Positions 9,610 through 16,374 of a stretch of 51,835 bases of DNA are shown here, in pieces. The notes under the pieces are model-generated. The model made no database searches and had not been told where the DNA came from. It saw nothing but the letters and a program-made list of their open reading frames with translations. The DNA is from an uncultured Shewanella sp. Lineage in GTDB: Bacteria; Pseudomonadota; Gammaproteobacteria; Enterobacterales; Shewanellaceae. The translations under genes were made by a program, and so were the position numbers. Each line of letters begins with the position of its first letter. Positions within the stretch are counted from its first letter, which is position 1. The stretch covers positions 1 through 51,835 of the forward strand of contig NZ_CANLKR010000034.1 of NCBI RefSeq assembly GCF_947491715.1, in the 5' to 3' direction.

Positions 9610-9762
9610 TTTAATCGCTCAGATTTATTTCTATTGTGTGGCTATTATGCGCGATGTTAAATGTAAATAATATTCGCTTATTTAATTTTTAATGTTAATT
9701 GGTTAAAAAGATCTCGAGAAAGCCAGAAACACAGGTGTAAGCCGTGATATCATTGCGCTCAG

Positions 9763-9794
9763 CTCAATACCAATTTAAAAGATGCTTGGTTGAG
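9763..9794 (+). promoter_or_regulatory. Imperfect hairpin in the adenosine deaminase leader
   Basis: CTCAATACCAA pairs with TTGGTTGAG, with one bulge, around a 12-base loop that ends about 21 bp before the add ATG. It could be a leader hairpin or a protein site. No riboswitch class is recognised. Confidence 0.3.
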
Positions 9795-9815
9795 TGGTAG
9801 ACATAGGGGTTAAAA

Positions 9816-10814
9816 ATGATCGATACATCTATTCCACTGGTGGATCTCCACCGACACCTAGACGGTAATGTTAGGGTGGAGACAATCTGGGATTTGGGAC
9901 ACCAGCATAATATCGCCTTACCGGCGAATTCATTGGACGAACTAGCACCATTTGTACAAATACAAGGTAAAGAAAACGATTTAGTCGCTTTTTTAAGAAA
10001 GTTAGATTGGATGGTTGCAGTATTAGCCGATTTGGACGCTGTAAAGCGTGTTGCCTATGAAAATGTTGCCGATGCAGCATTGTCCGGTTTGGATTATACG
10101 GAACTGCGTTTTAGCCCTTATTATATGGCGTTAAGTCATAAATTACCGCTGGAAGGTGTTGTAGAAGCATTGATTGATGGTGTGAGATCGGGCGTAAAAG
10201 ATCATCAAGTGAAAGTGAATTTAATCGGTATTATGTCACGTTCATATGGCCAAGAAGCTTGCCAGCAAGAATTAGATGCATTATTGACACAGAAGCAGCA
10301 TTTAGTGGCGATGGATATTGCAGGTGATGAATTAGGTTTCCCTGGCGATTTATTCACAACGCATTTTAAAAAAGCACGTGATGCGGGTTTAGCTATTACG
10401 GCTCATGCGGGTGAAGCTGCGGGCGCTCAGAGTATTTGGCAAGCGATAGAGTCTTTAGGCGCTACGCGTATTGGTCACGGTGTTAATGCCATTGAAGATG
10501 CTAAGCTTATGGATTATTTAGCGAAGAATAAAATAGGCATTGAATCTTGCCCGACCAGTAATTTACATACTTCGACTGTGGCGAATTACCAAGTTCATCC
10601 ATTACGCAAATTCATGGAAGCGGGTGTGTTAATTGGATTAAATACGGATGATCCTGGCGTGAGTGCGATTGATATTAAACATGAATATCAAGCTGTTCAC
10701 AAAGAAATGGGCTTTAGCGCAGCAGAGTTAGCGCAATTACAACGCAATGGTGTTGAAATGGCTTTCTTATCAGATAGTGAGCGTCAAGCCTTATATCAAT
10801 CAAAAATTAAGTAA
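9816..10814 (+). CDS. add: Adenosine deaminase
   Basis: A 332-residue cytoplasmic zinc enzyme that converts adenosine and deoxyadenosine to inosine and deoxyinosine in purine salvage. Metal ligands and catalytic residues are in place: His12 and His14 in DLHRHLDG, His197 and Glu200 in HAGEAAG, the GHGVN motif, and Asp278 in NTDDPG. Length and residue numbering match the Escherichia coli enzyme closely. It stands alone with its own terminator at 10841, divergent from the DUF885 gene. The nucleoside hydrolase at 37.4 kb could act on its product inosine, though the genes are far apart. Confidence 0.95.
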   Translation: MIDTSIPLVDLHRHLDGNVRVETIWDLGHQHNIALPANSLDELAPFVQIQGKENDLVAFLRKLDWMVAVLADLDAVKRVAYENVADAALSGLDYTELRFSPYYMALSHKLPLEGVVEALIDGVRSGVKDHQVKVNLIGIMSRSYGQEACQQELDALLTQKQHLVAMDIAGDELGFPGDLFTTHFKKARDAGLAITAHAGEAAGAQSIWQAIESLGATRIGHGVNAIEDAKLMDYLAKNKIGIESCPTSNLHTSTVANYQVHPLRKFMEAGVLIGLNTDDPGVSAIDIKHEYQAVHKEMGFSAAELAQLQRNGVEMAFLSDSERQALYQSKIK

Positions 10815-10840
10815 AAATTTCAGTTTTTGATGACAGAAGA

Positions 10841-10870
10841 AAACCGGCTAAAGCCGGTTTTTTGTTTTTT
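10841..10870 (+). terminator. Rho-independent terminator between add and hemN
   Basis: AAACCGGC and GCCGGTTT flank a short TAAA loop and are followed by TTTTGTTTTTTT on the plus strand. On the minus strand the arm is followed by TTCTTCT, so it may also end hemN transcripts. Confidence 0.85.
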
Positions 10871-10884
10871 TAAGAAGCATTGGG

Positions 10885-12243
10885 CTAAATGACTCTTGAA
10901 AATTGCTGTTGTTTAGCATGTTGGCGCATATAGATATCAAAACACATGCAAATATTACGGATTAATAAACGCCCGGTCGGTAATACTGTGATCGCTTCTG
11001 TCGATATTTGAATGAGCTTATCATCAATAAAAGGTTGTAATAAGGTCAAGTCTATTTTGAAATACTCTTTAAAATTGATATTGAATTCATTTTCTATCGC
11101 TTGAATATTAAGTGAAAAATGACAAATGAGCTGTTTAATCACTTGGCGTCGAATAATGTCATCTTGGTTTAACTCACATCCTTTCCATAATGCATGTCCT
11201 TGGGAGTCAATAGCATCATAATAGTGTTTGATGTCTTTTTGATTCTGCGCATAACATTGCCCAATTTGGCTAATAGAAGACACCCCTAATCCTAGTAAGT
11301 CACATTCCGCTTGGGTTGTGTAACCTTGAAAATTTCGATGTAATTTTCCTTGGTCTTGTAACTTAGCCAGTGTATCAGAAGGCTTGGCGAAATGATCCAT
11401 GCCGATGTATTGATAGCCTGCTTGCGTTAATTGTTCGATGGTTTGCTTCAATATAGTGAGTTTTTGAACGGCGTTTGGTAAATCTTTATCGTATATTTTA
11501 CGCTGTGCTGCAAACCGTGAAGGTAAATGGGCGTAGTTGAATACAGATAATCTATCTGGGTTTAGTTCGATAATTTTTTTTATCGTTTTGGAGAAACTGT
11601 CTGCAGTTTGATGAGGTAGTCCATAAATGAGATCGACATTGGTTGAGCTAAAGCCCATTTTCTTTGCTGTGTTAATCAGATCGAAGATAAAGCTTTCATC
11701 TTGTTCACGGTTGACGGCTCGTTGCACTTTTTGATTAAAATCTTGAACACCAATCGATAACCGATTAAAGCCCACTTTTTTTAAGGTATGTAAAATTGAT
11801 AGCTCAATTTCTCGTGGATCGACTTCAATTGAAAACTCGCCTTCTTTGGCAATTTTAAAGTGCGCATTGAGTAAGGTAAATAAAGTTTCGATTTGGTTTG
11901 GGGTTAAAAATGTGGGGGTGCCACCGCCTAAATGTATTTGTGTGACTTGATAGCTTGAAAATAACGGGGCGCGTTTGATGATCTCATTTTTTAGGTAAGC
12001 TAAATATTGATCGGCTTTATGTTGATGACGCGTAATTATTTTGTTGCAGCCGCAGTAGTAGCAAAGTTTGGCGCAAAAAGGAATATGAATATATAAGGAT
12101 AAAGTGTTACTGCTGCTTTTGGCTATTGCATCGAGTAAATGTGATTCATTGAATGTTTCATTGAATTCCAGCGCTGTCGGGTAGGAAGTATAACGAGGTC
12201 CACTGTGGTTGTATTTTTCGATCATGGATTGATCCCAGCGCAT
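10885..12243 (-). CDS. hemN: Oxygen-independent coproporphyrinogen III oxidase (radical SAM)
   Basis: A 452-residue radical SAM enzyme that decarboxylates coproporphyrinogen III to protoporphyrinogen IX without oxygen, the anaerobic step in haem synthesis. The iron-sulphur ligands are Cys57, Cys61 and Cys64 in CAKLCYYC. Cys66 follows, and the pattern YYCGCNK is typical of true HemN rather than HemW. GGGTPTFL and the HemN C-terminal domain are present. The start at 12243 is preceded by AAGAG only a few bases upstream, inside a perfect hairpin (12248-12285). A partial FNR/EtrA-like box lies at 12307-12320, which would suit induction under oxygen limitation. Confidence 0.93.
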   Translation of the reverse strand: MRWDQSMIEKYNHSGPRYTSYPTALEFNETFNESHLLDAIAKSSSNTLSLYIHIPFCAKLCYYCGCNKIITRHQHKADQYLAYLKNEIIKRAPLFSSYQVTQIHLGGGTPTFLTPNQIETLFTLLNAHFKIAKEGEFSIEVDPREIELSILHTLKKVGFNRLSIGVQDFNQKVQRAVNREQDESFIFDLINTAKKMGFSSTNVDLIYGLPHQTADSFSKTIKKIIELNPDRLSVFNYAHLPSRFAAQRKIYDKDLPNAVQKLTILKQTIEQLTQAGYQYIGMDHFAKPSDTLAKLQDQGKLHRNFQGYTTQAECDLLGLGVSSISQIGQCYAQNQKDIKHYYDAIDSQGHALWKGCELNQDDIIRRQVIKQLICHFSLNIQAIENEFNINFKEYFKIDLTLLQPFIDDKLIQISTEAITVLPTGRLLIRNICMCFDIYMRQHAKQQQFSRVI

Positions 12244-12247
12244 AAAA

Positions 12248-12285
12248 GCATACTCTTAACGTTAATAAATGTGTAAAGAGTATGC
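12248..12285 (-). promoter_or_regulatory. Leader hairpin covering the hemN ribosome binding site
   Basis: GCATACTCTT and AAGAGTATGC are perfect 10-bp inverted arms with an 18-base loop. In the hemN mRNA the second arm holds the AAGAG ribosome site and ends 4 bases before the ATG. It could limit translation until melted or bound, or be a DNA operator. Confidence 0.5.
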
Positions 12286-12306
12286 CAGTAGACGGTAAAG
12301 CGGATC

Positions 12307-12320
12307 TTGATCTAGATTAT
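12307..12320 (-). promoter_or_regulatory. Possible FNR/EtrA box upstream of hemN
   Basis: TTGATCTAGATTAT matches the consensus TTGATNNNNATCAA fully in one half and partly in the other. It lies about 65 bp before the hemN start. FNR-type control of hemN is common in facultative anaerobes. Confidence 0.4.
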
Positions 12321-12362
12321 GAAAGTGGCATTTAATGTTTTAATAGGCAGTAGAATATCGAG

Positions 12363-12818
12363 TTAGCCTTGATACTGACTTAAGCGTTTAGCTTCGTCTA
12401 AAATCGCCACTGTTAATTTCGATTCTGATCGCATACGCAGATAATCTAATTGCATGCGTTGTTGCTTATGCAAAGATTTTCTTTGCTCTTTAATGGGATG
12501 CTCTTTAATAACCTTGTAATGTTCAAAGAGTGAAGGGTAGTCAGCTATGACTTGATCTGTGAGGCCTAAAATATCGAATAGTTTGGCGATTCTGATGACA
12601 CCTTCTGATACTTCACAGCGATCTTCAAGCATAGCTTGCGCAATATAACGAATATTGTCGAGTAATTTATCTAGCCGTTCTTTTACTGTTTTTTCTTGCT
12701 CTTTTTTGGCTTGTATAGCCTGTTGCTTTTGTTGTTTAACTTTGAGTAACAAGTAAATGGCATAGGCAGATAATGCCGTGATAATGAGTAAACCTAAGAT
12801 AATAAAAATGGTGTACAT
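12363..12818 (-). CDS. DUF2489 membrane-anchored protein
   Basis: A 151-residue protein with one N-terminal membrane helix (residues 3-25), a Lys/Gln/Glu-rich coiled segment (26-50), and a soluble helical domain containing NIRYIAQAMLEDRCEVSEG. That architecture matches DUF2489, a family found next to yihI in gammaproteobacteria, with no known function. The order yihI then DUF2489, both leftward, suggests co-transcription, although a long palindrome at 12872-12902 lies between them. Confidence 0.75.
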   Translation of the reverse strand: MYTIFIILGLLIITALSAYAIYLLLKVKQQKQQAIQAKKEQEKTVKERLDKLLDNIRYIAQAMLEDRCEVSEGVIRIAKLFDILGLTDQVIADYPSLFEHYKVIKEHPIKEQRKSLHKQQRMQLDYLRMRSESKLTVAILDEAKRLSQYQG

Positions 12819-12871
12819 TGAATGTCCTCACTCAGTGTAAAGTATGGGCATCGATTGGGGCCTTCTACTCA

Positions 12872-12902
12872 TAATGCCGACATACGGTATGTTGGCATTA
12901 TA
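12872..12902 (-). repeat. 31-bp near-perfect palindrome between yihI and DUF2489
   Basis: ATAATGCCGACATAC (12872-12886) is the reverse complement of 12888-12902 except for one G:U-type mismatch. It is 23 bp past the yihI stop in the transcription direction. It has no U-tract, so it may stabilise the 3' end or attenuate DUF2489 expression. Confidence 0.55.
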
Positions 12903-12924
12903 TATAAATACAATGAGCTAAAGA

Positions 12925-13458
12925 TTAATCTTTTTGCTGATATTCTTTAAGTAAATCGGCACCCGATTCAAATTGGTCAAATAAATCGTCATCGGTCGAT
13001 TTGACTTTAGGTGCTGGCATTTCTTCTTCATCAGTAATGCCGAGTTTGTCCATGAGTTGTTCAACTTTGGTCAGTTGCTGATTAAGCCACTTTTGATCGT
13101 CAGCGGTTAAATTTTTCCCTTCTTCTAGCATATCCAATAAGCTATTCAACCTAGGATCTTCTTCTAGTTTTAACAATGCATCTTCATCACTAAGCTTAGG
13201 TGATTTGACTTTTTTAGGGGTTGGTTTTTCCGTCTTCAATTCGAGTTGTATCGGTTTTTTACTACCATGACGGGGATCCATATTTTTTTGTTGATTACCG
13301 CTGGCATGCGTTTGGATCATGCTTTCATTGTGCCGGCTACCGGATTTATTACCTGAGTCTTGCTTCTTGCCCGAAAGAACACGTTCTTGTTTTTTGGTTC
13401 TTGTTTTTAATTGCGGAGGATTTTGATTGTTTTTACGTGTTTTTTTACTGCGGGACAT
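12925..13458 (-). CDS. yihI: Der GTPase-activating protein YihI
   Basis: A 177-residue basic then acidic protein that stimulates the GTPase Der (EngA) and so moderates large ribosomal subunit assembly. The N-terminus is very Lys/Arg-rich (SRSKKTRKNNQN), followed by DPRHGSKKPIQL, which corresponds to the family's DPRIGSKTPIPL. The C-terminal helical part has EEDPRLNSLLDMLEEG and LMDKLGITDEEE, ending in acidic residues. The reading frame is open further up to 13524, but homologues start at MSRSK, and GAG stands before that ATG. In Escherichia coli yihI is also adjacent to a Csr RNA gene and near engB. Confidence 0.85.
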   Translation of the reverse strand: MSRSKKTRKNNQNPPQLKTRTKKQERVLSGKKQDSGNKSGSRHNESMIQTHASGNQQKNMDPRHGSKKPIQLELKTEKPTPKKVKSPKLSDEDALLKLEEDPRLNSLLDMLEEGKNLTADDQKWLNQQLTKVEQLMDKLGITDEEEMPAPKVKSTDDDLFDQFESGADLLKEYQQKD

Positions 13459-13640
13459 AGCTTTATCTCGATAACTGAAAAGACTGGGTTTTAGATTGGC
13501 GTATTGAAGTGCGCTATAATCCAAGTTAGATCGCGCTTTATACCAGATCTTGATGTTTTTTGCATCACAATGTGAGCGTTTGCTGCAAATAATAGCTTAA
13601 AAATGCTTTTTTGACTAAAGCTATTTTTAATATAAAGTAA

Positions 13641-14101
13641 TAAAAAAAGGCGACAGAAGTGCTGTCGCCTTATAAAAGAGTGTCAATTGACACTTAATTT
13701 TGATTCCAAGTATCCTTGCTTGCTATGCAACTTCCCGGTCGGTATCCTTCTTTTTTGAGCCTGCTTTCCTTGCATTTTTATTGTTATTAGTCATCACTGA
13801 CATTTATTACTTTTCCATTATCATCCTGATTATCGCTTCCGTAGAAGAGCTTCGTGCTCAATCAGTATCCTTTATCGCCTATCTATGACGCCTAAGTAAC
13901 CATCCATATCAGTAAAATTTAAATCAGAACAACAAGTTACCATTTTTATTATCCTTACAACTCAAAGGGTGCAGGCTATGGTTTATGCTAGACTGTTAGG
14001 TAAAGTTAAATGCTAAAGTGCCAATAGGTATCCTACCTAGTTCTTCACCGTAATGGTTTGACCAGAACTCCAAAGTAAAGTTATTTCATCTTAAGATGAA
14101 T
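13641..14101 (-). ncRNA. CsrB/CsrC-type CsrA-binding small RNA
   Basis: The minus strand between yihI and cytochrome c4 has the marks of a CsrA-sponge RNA. Thirteen GGA motifs occur between 14071 and 13705, and none in the 200 bases upstream. Several sit in small hairpin loops: AGGTAGGATACCT near 14031, ATCAGGATGAT at 13820-13830 (identical to a repeat of Escherichia coli CsrB as I recall it), and CAAGGATACTTG near 13713. It ends in a strong terminator (arms at 13647-13656 and 13662-13671, then seven U). csrC lies beside yihI in Escherichia coli, so position agrees. The 5' end is uncertain; a TATATT at 14108-14113 suggests about 14101. No GacA/UvrY box was found by eye. It should sequester CsrA. 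Confidence 0.82.
13645..13671 (-). terminator. Terminator of the Csr-type RNA
   Basis: AAGGCGACAG and CTGTCGCCTT form 10-bp arms around a 5-base loop; the minus strand continues with TTTTTTT. This polarity shows the RNA runs leftward. Confidence 0.88.
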
Positions 14102-14303
14102 GGCCTAAATATATTATTATTATTATTGAGTTTCTTATTCTTATATCTTAAATGTAACATACCGACATCTGAAAGTTATTCTTAACTATTTTTTTACTAA
14201 CAGTTGGGTTTGTCTCGGTATGTAGAGTATTAAACCTAAATCTAATATTCATGTCAATAAATAATCTAAATCAGTTTACGTTAAGGTAAGATATTTAGAG
14301 TGG

Positions 14304-14326
14304 AAAAGGCAGCTAGGCTGCCTTTT
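14304..14326 (-). terminator. Terminator after the cytochrome c4 gene
   Basis: AAAAGGCAGC and GCTGCCTTTT pair around a 3-base loop, about 28 bp past the cytochrome stop. Confidence 0.75.
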
Positions 14327-14353
14327 GTTAAATTTAACTTGTTATTGTTAAAT

Positions 14354-14974
14354 TTACTTAAGGTCTGAAATATATTGAGATAACGCTTCAATATCGGTAT
14401 CGTTCAGCTTCTTCGACGTTGCTTGCATCATACCATTTAGATCATTGTTACGATTTGTATCTTTGAATTTATTTAATTGAATTTTGATATAATTGGCGTG
14501 CTGGCCGCCAATCATTGGGAACCCTGCAAGCCCCATACCTTTACCACTTGGACCGTGACAGGCAATACACGCCGTGATCCCACGCGTTGCGTCACCCACT
14601 TTATATAAGGTTTCTCCGAGTTCCGGTATATTATTCACGTCGATAGGTTGTTGAACTTGGCTTGCATAGAAGGCTGATAAATCTTCGATATCTTGATCGC
14701 TTAAGGCAAAGCTCATGCCGCCCATAATAGGGTCGACGCGACCTTCTTTACCGCCTGTTTTCATTGCACTTCGAAAATCAGTTAATTGTTTTTCTAAATA
14801 GGAGGCGTGTTGCCCTGCAATTTTTGGGTACATGTCTATCATGCTATTGCCGTCAACACCGTGGCAAGCAGAACAAACAATGGCTTTCGTTTTTCCGGCT
14901 TCGGCATTACCTTCAGCTATAGCAGGAGAAGAGATAGTGGCTAATGCAGACAGCACAATTGCTAACTTTTTCAT
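14354..14974 (-). CDS. Dihaem cytochrome c4
   Basis: A 206-residue periplasmic dihaem cytochrome that passes electrons to terminal oxidases. A signal peptide spans residues 1-20 with cleavage after AIA. Two haem sites are present: CSACH (Cys34, Cys37, His38) and CIACH (Cys136, Cys139, His140). The two halves are homologous (KIAGQHASYLEKQL and MIGGQHANYIKIQL), as expected for c4. The ORF is open to 15034, but the ATG at 14974 begins a proper signal peptide and has GGA five bases upstream. It is divergent from engB, as in other gammaproteobacteria. The haem-ligand Met residues probably lie in GGMSFA and NGMMQA. Confidence 0.92.
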   Translation of the reverse strand: MKKLAIVLSALATISSPAIAEGNAEAGKTKAIVCSACHGVDGNSMIDMYPKIAGQHASYLEKQLTDFRSAMKTGGKEGRVDPIMGGMSFALSDQDIEDLSAFYASQVQQPIDVNNIPELGETLYKVGDATRGITACIACHGPSGKGMGLAGFPMIGGQHANYIKIQLNKFKDTNRNNDLNGMMQATSKKLNDTDIEALSQYISDLK

Positions 14975-15066
14975 GGCGTTCCAACTTCTTATTAAAATAT
15001 TTGTCCTGAGCTTACTGGGATGACCCGTAAGCATGATAAAATAGTCTTTATGTAATCGGGGTAATA

Positions 15067-15086
15067 TTTTACACGAAAATGTAAAA
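15067..15086. promoter_or_regulatory. Inverted repeat in the cytochrome c4/engB promoter region
   Basis: TTTTACA and TGTAAAA are perfect 7-bp arms with a CGAAAA spacer, between the divergent genes. The symmetry and spacing look like a dimeric regulator site, but the regulator is unknown. Confidence 0.35.
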
Positions 15087-15143
15087 ATGTAAGCAATTCT
15101 TCGATATTTAAACAGTAATTTGAAAAATTTTTTGGAGTAAATT

Positions 15144-15797
15144 GTGTCAGGATCTCGTATTGATTTTAGAAAAGCGAAGTTTTTAATTAGCGCCCCTGAT
15201 ATTGCGCACCTTGATGAACACTTGCCGGGTGATGTTGGTGTGGAAATTGCTTTCGCTGGTCGTTCAAATGCGGGAAAGTCGAGTGCTCTTAATCTGTTAA
15301 CGGAACAAAAAGGGCTTGCTAGAACCAGTAAAACTCCTGGTAGAACGCAGCTTATTAATGTCTTTCAATTAGACGAACATCGTCGTTTAGTGGACTTACC
15401 CGGCTATGGTTTTGCCCAAGTACCATTAACATTAAAGAAAAAGTGGCAACAAGCGTTAGGGCAATATTTACAGGAACGGAGTTGTTTGAGCGGTGTGGTT
15501 GTGTTGATGGATATTAGGCATCCACTAAAAGACTTAGATATGCAGATGATTGTTTGGGCAGTAGAAAGCAATATTCCTGTGCTGGCTTTGCTAACAAAAG
15601 CGGATAAGTTAGCTCAAAGTGCGCGTATGAAAACAGTCAATGAGGTCAGAAAGGCGTTAGCAGATTTTGATGATGCTGTAAAAGTTGAGCCTTTTTCTTC
15701 ACTTAAAGGTATAGGAAAAGCCAAGGTTCTGGGGATTTTAGATGGATGGTGCAAACCGCAATGGCTAATGGATGCATTAGAAGCAACCGATGAATAG
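15144..15797 (+). CDS. engB: Ribosome biogenesis GTPase EngB (YihA)
   Basis: A 217-residue TRAFAC-class GTPase required for 50S subunit assembly. G1 is GRSNAGKSS (residues 39-47), the G2 region is KTPGRTQ, G3 is DLPGYG, and G4 is TKADK; the G5 region is FSSLKG. Length is typical of EngB. The start is a GTG at 15144 with TTGGAG six bases upstream. It is followed by the small-RNA region and then polA on the opposite strand, an arrangement shared with enterobacteria and vibrios. Confidence 0.95.
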   Translation: MSGSRIDFRKAKFLISAPDIAHLDEHLPGDVGVEIAFAGRSNAGKSSALNLLTEQKGLARTSKTPGRTQLINVFQLDEHRRLVDLPGYGFAQVPLTLKKKWQQALGQYLQERSCLSGVVVLMDIRHPLKDLDMQMIVWAVESNIPVLALLTKADKLAQSARMKTVNEVRKALADFDDAVKVEPFSSLKGIGKAKVLGILDGWCKPQWLMDALEATDE

Positions 15798-15872
15798 TGT
15801 GTTACACACTCGTTAAATTATCAATAGTCAGTAATCTATTTATCTCTCTCAGTGTTCACAGAACAAATTAAG

Positions 15873-15904
15873 CAAAAAAATAGCCGATGGAATGACCATC
15901 GGCT
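15873..15904 (-). terminator. Terminator of the candidate small RNA
   Basis: Perfect 9-bp arms AGCCGATGG/CCATCGGCT with a 5-base loop; the minus strand continues ATTTTTTTGC. The U-run is on the minus side only, so it does not belong to engB. Confidence 0.75.
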
Positions 15905-15981
15905 CAAATATTAGCTCTTTTGGGGAGAAGCTAAATTCAACAAGACTTAAGTGCTATCAATGGATGTAGATAGTTCTCAGT
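15873..15981 (-). ncRNA. Candidate small RNA downstream of spf
   Basis: The minus strand shows three stacked elements. First comes a short stem with CTATC and GATAG arms. Then TTAGCT and AGCTAA (15911-15916, 15929-15934) enclose a 12-base loop containing UCUCCCC. Last is a terminator with 9-bp arms AGCCGATGG and CCATCGGCT (15882-15904) followed by A and seven U. A TATCAT box at 15988-15993 would set the start near 15981; the -35 is weak. An exposed C-rich loop is typical of small RNAs that pair with ribosome sites. No peptide of note is encoded. It could also be a processed piece of a longer spf transcript. Confidence 0.5.
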
Positions 15982-16043
15982 AAGCCTATGATAACGGTAT
16001 TTCTGTTAGAATTAAAGTATTTACTCTAAAAAAGATTTTGGAT

Positions 16044-16156
16044 GAAAAAAAGCCCCAGTAAATAAATTACTGGGGCGCCATAATTTGGCATTCGCTCGAA
16101 TCACTAGCGAATAAAAAAGGTTTAAAAGATAGAACATCTTAACCTCTGTACCCTAC
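16044..16156 (-). ncRNA. spf: Spot 42 small RNA
   Basis: The minus-strand sequence begins GTAGGGTACAGAGGTTAAGA and continues TGTTCTATCTTTT, nearly identical to the first 33 bases of Escherichia coli Spot 42. The middle diverges and has its own stem (ATTCGCTAGTGATTCGAGCGAAT region). It ends in a GCCCCAGTAA/TTACTGGGGC terminator followed by seven U, again like Spot 42. It lies next to polA as in enterobacteria and vibrios. Spot 42 is an Hfq-dependent repressor of carbon-use and redox genes, and in Escherichia coli is repressed by cAMP-CRP; whether that holds here is not visible. Confidence 0.95.
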
Positions 16157-16192
16157 AAGTGTAATATTACCTCATTAAACTGAATATGAAAA
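16157..16192 (-). promoter_or_regulatory. spf promoter
   Basis: On the minus strand TAATAT (16164-16169) sits 7 bases before the predicted first base, and TTTTCA (16187-16192) lies 17 bases further up, giving a plausible sigma-70 promoter. Confidence 0.65.
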
Positions 16193-16374
16193 ACTGTTTT
16201 TCGTTTAAAAATACAATCATTAGCCAGTCAATCGCATAAATGAGTGAAAAACATTCTTTTTTTGATCTAAAAATTTCATAAATTTTTATTTATTTCATAA
16301 TTTCAGTATAGGAAAAGTGTATAGGATAAGGCACTATCTTAATCAACATAATGCCTTATTAAAAAGAGAGGGGA

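Larger units (their letters stand above)
15798..16374. other. Small-RNA intergenic region between engB and polA
   Basis: A 577-bp gap without a protein gene. It holds a candidate small RNA (15873-15981), the Spot 42 gene (16044-16156), its promoter, and near polA an 8-bp inverted repeat (ATAAGGCA at 16326-16333, TGCCTTAT at 16352-16359). That last hairpin follows the polA stop and may end polA transcripts, though the U-tract is poor. Confidence 0.7.

Noticed and set aside
13700..13888. Open frame on the plus strand of about 60 residues
   Set aside because: It lies wholly inside the Csr-type RNA on the opposite strand and has a Phe/Leu/Ile-rich composition without ribosome site.
14108..14300. 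GacA/UvrY box upstream of the Csr-type RNA
   Set aside because: No match to TGTAAGNNNNNNCTTACA was found on either strand; only a spaced CATACCGA/TCGGTATG inverted pair is present.
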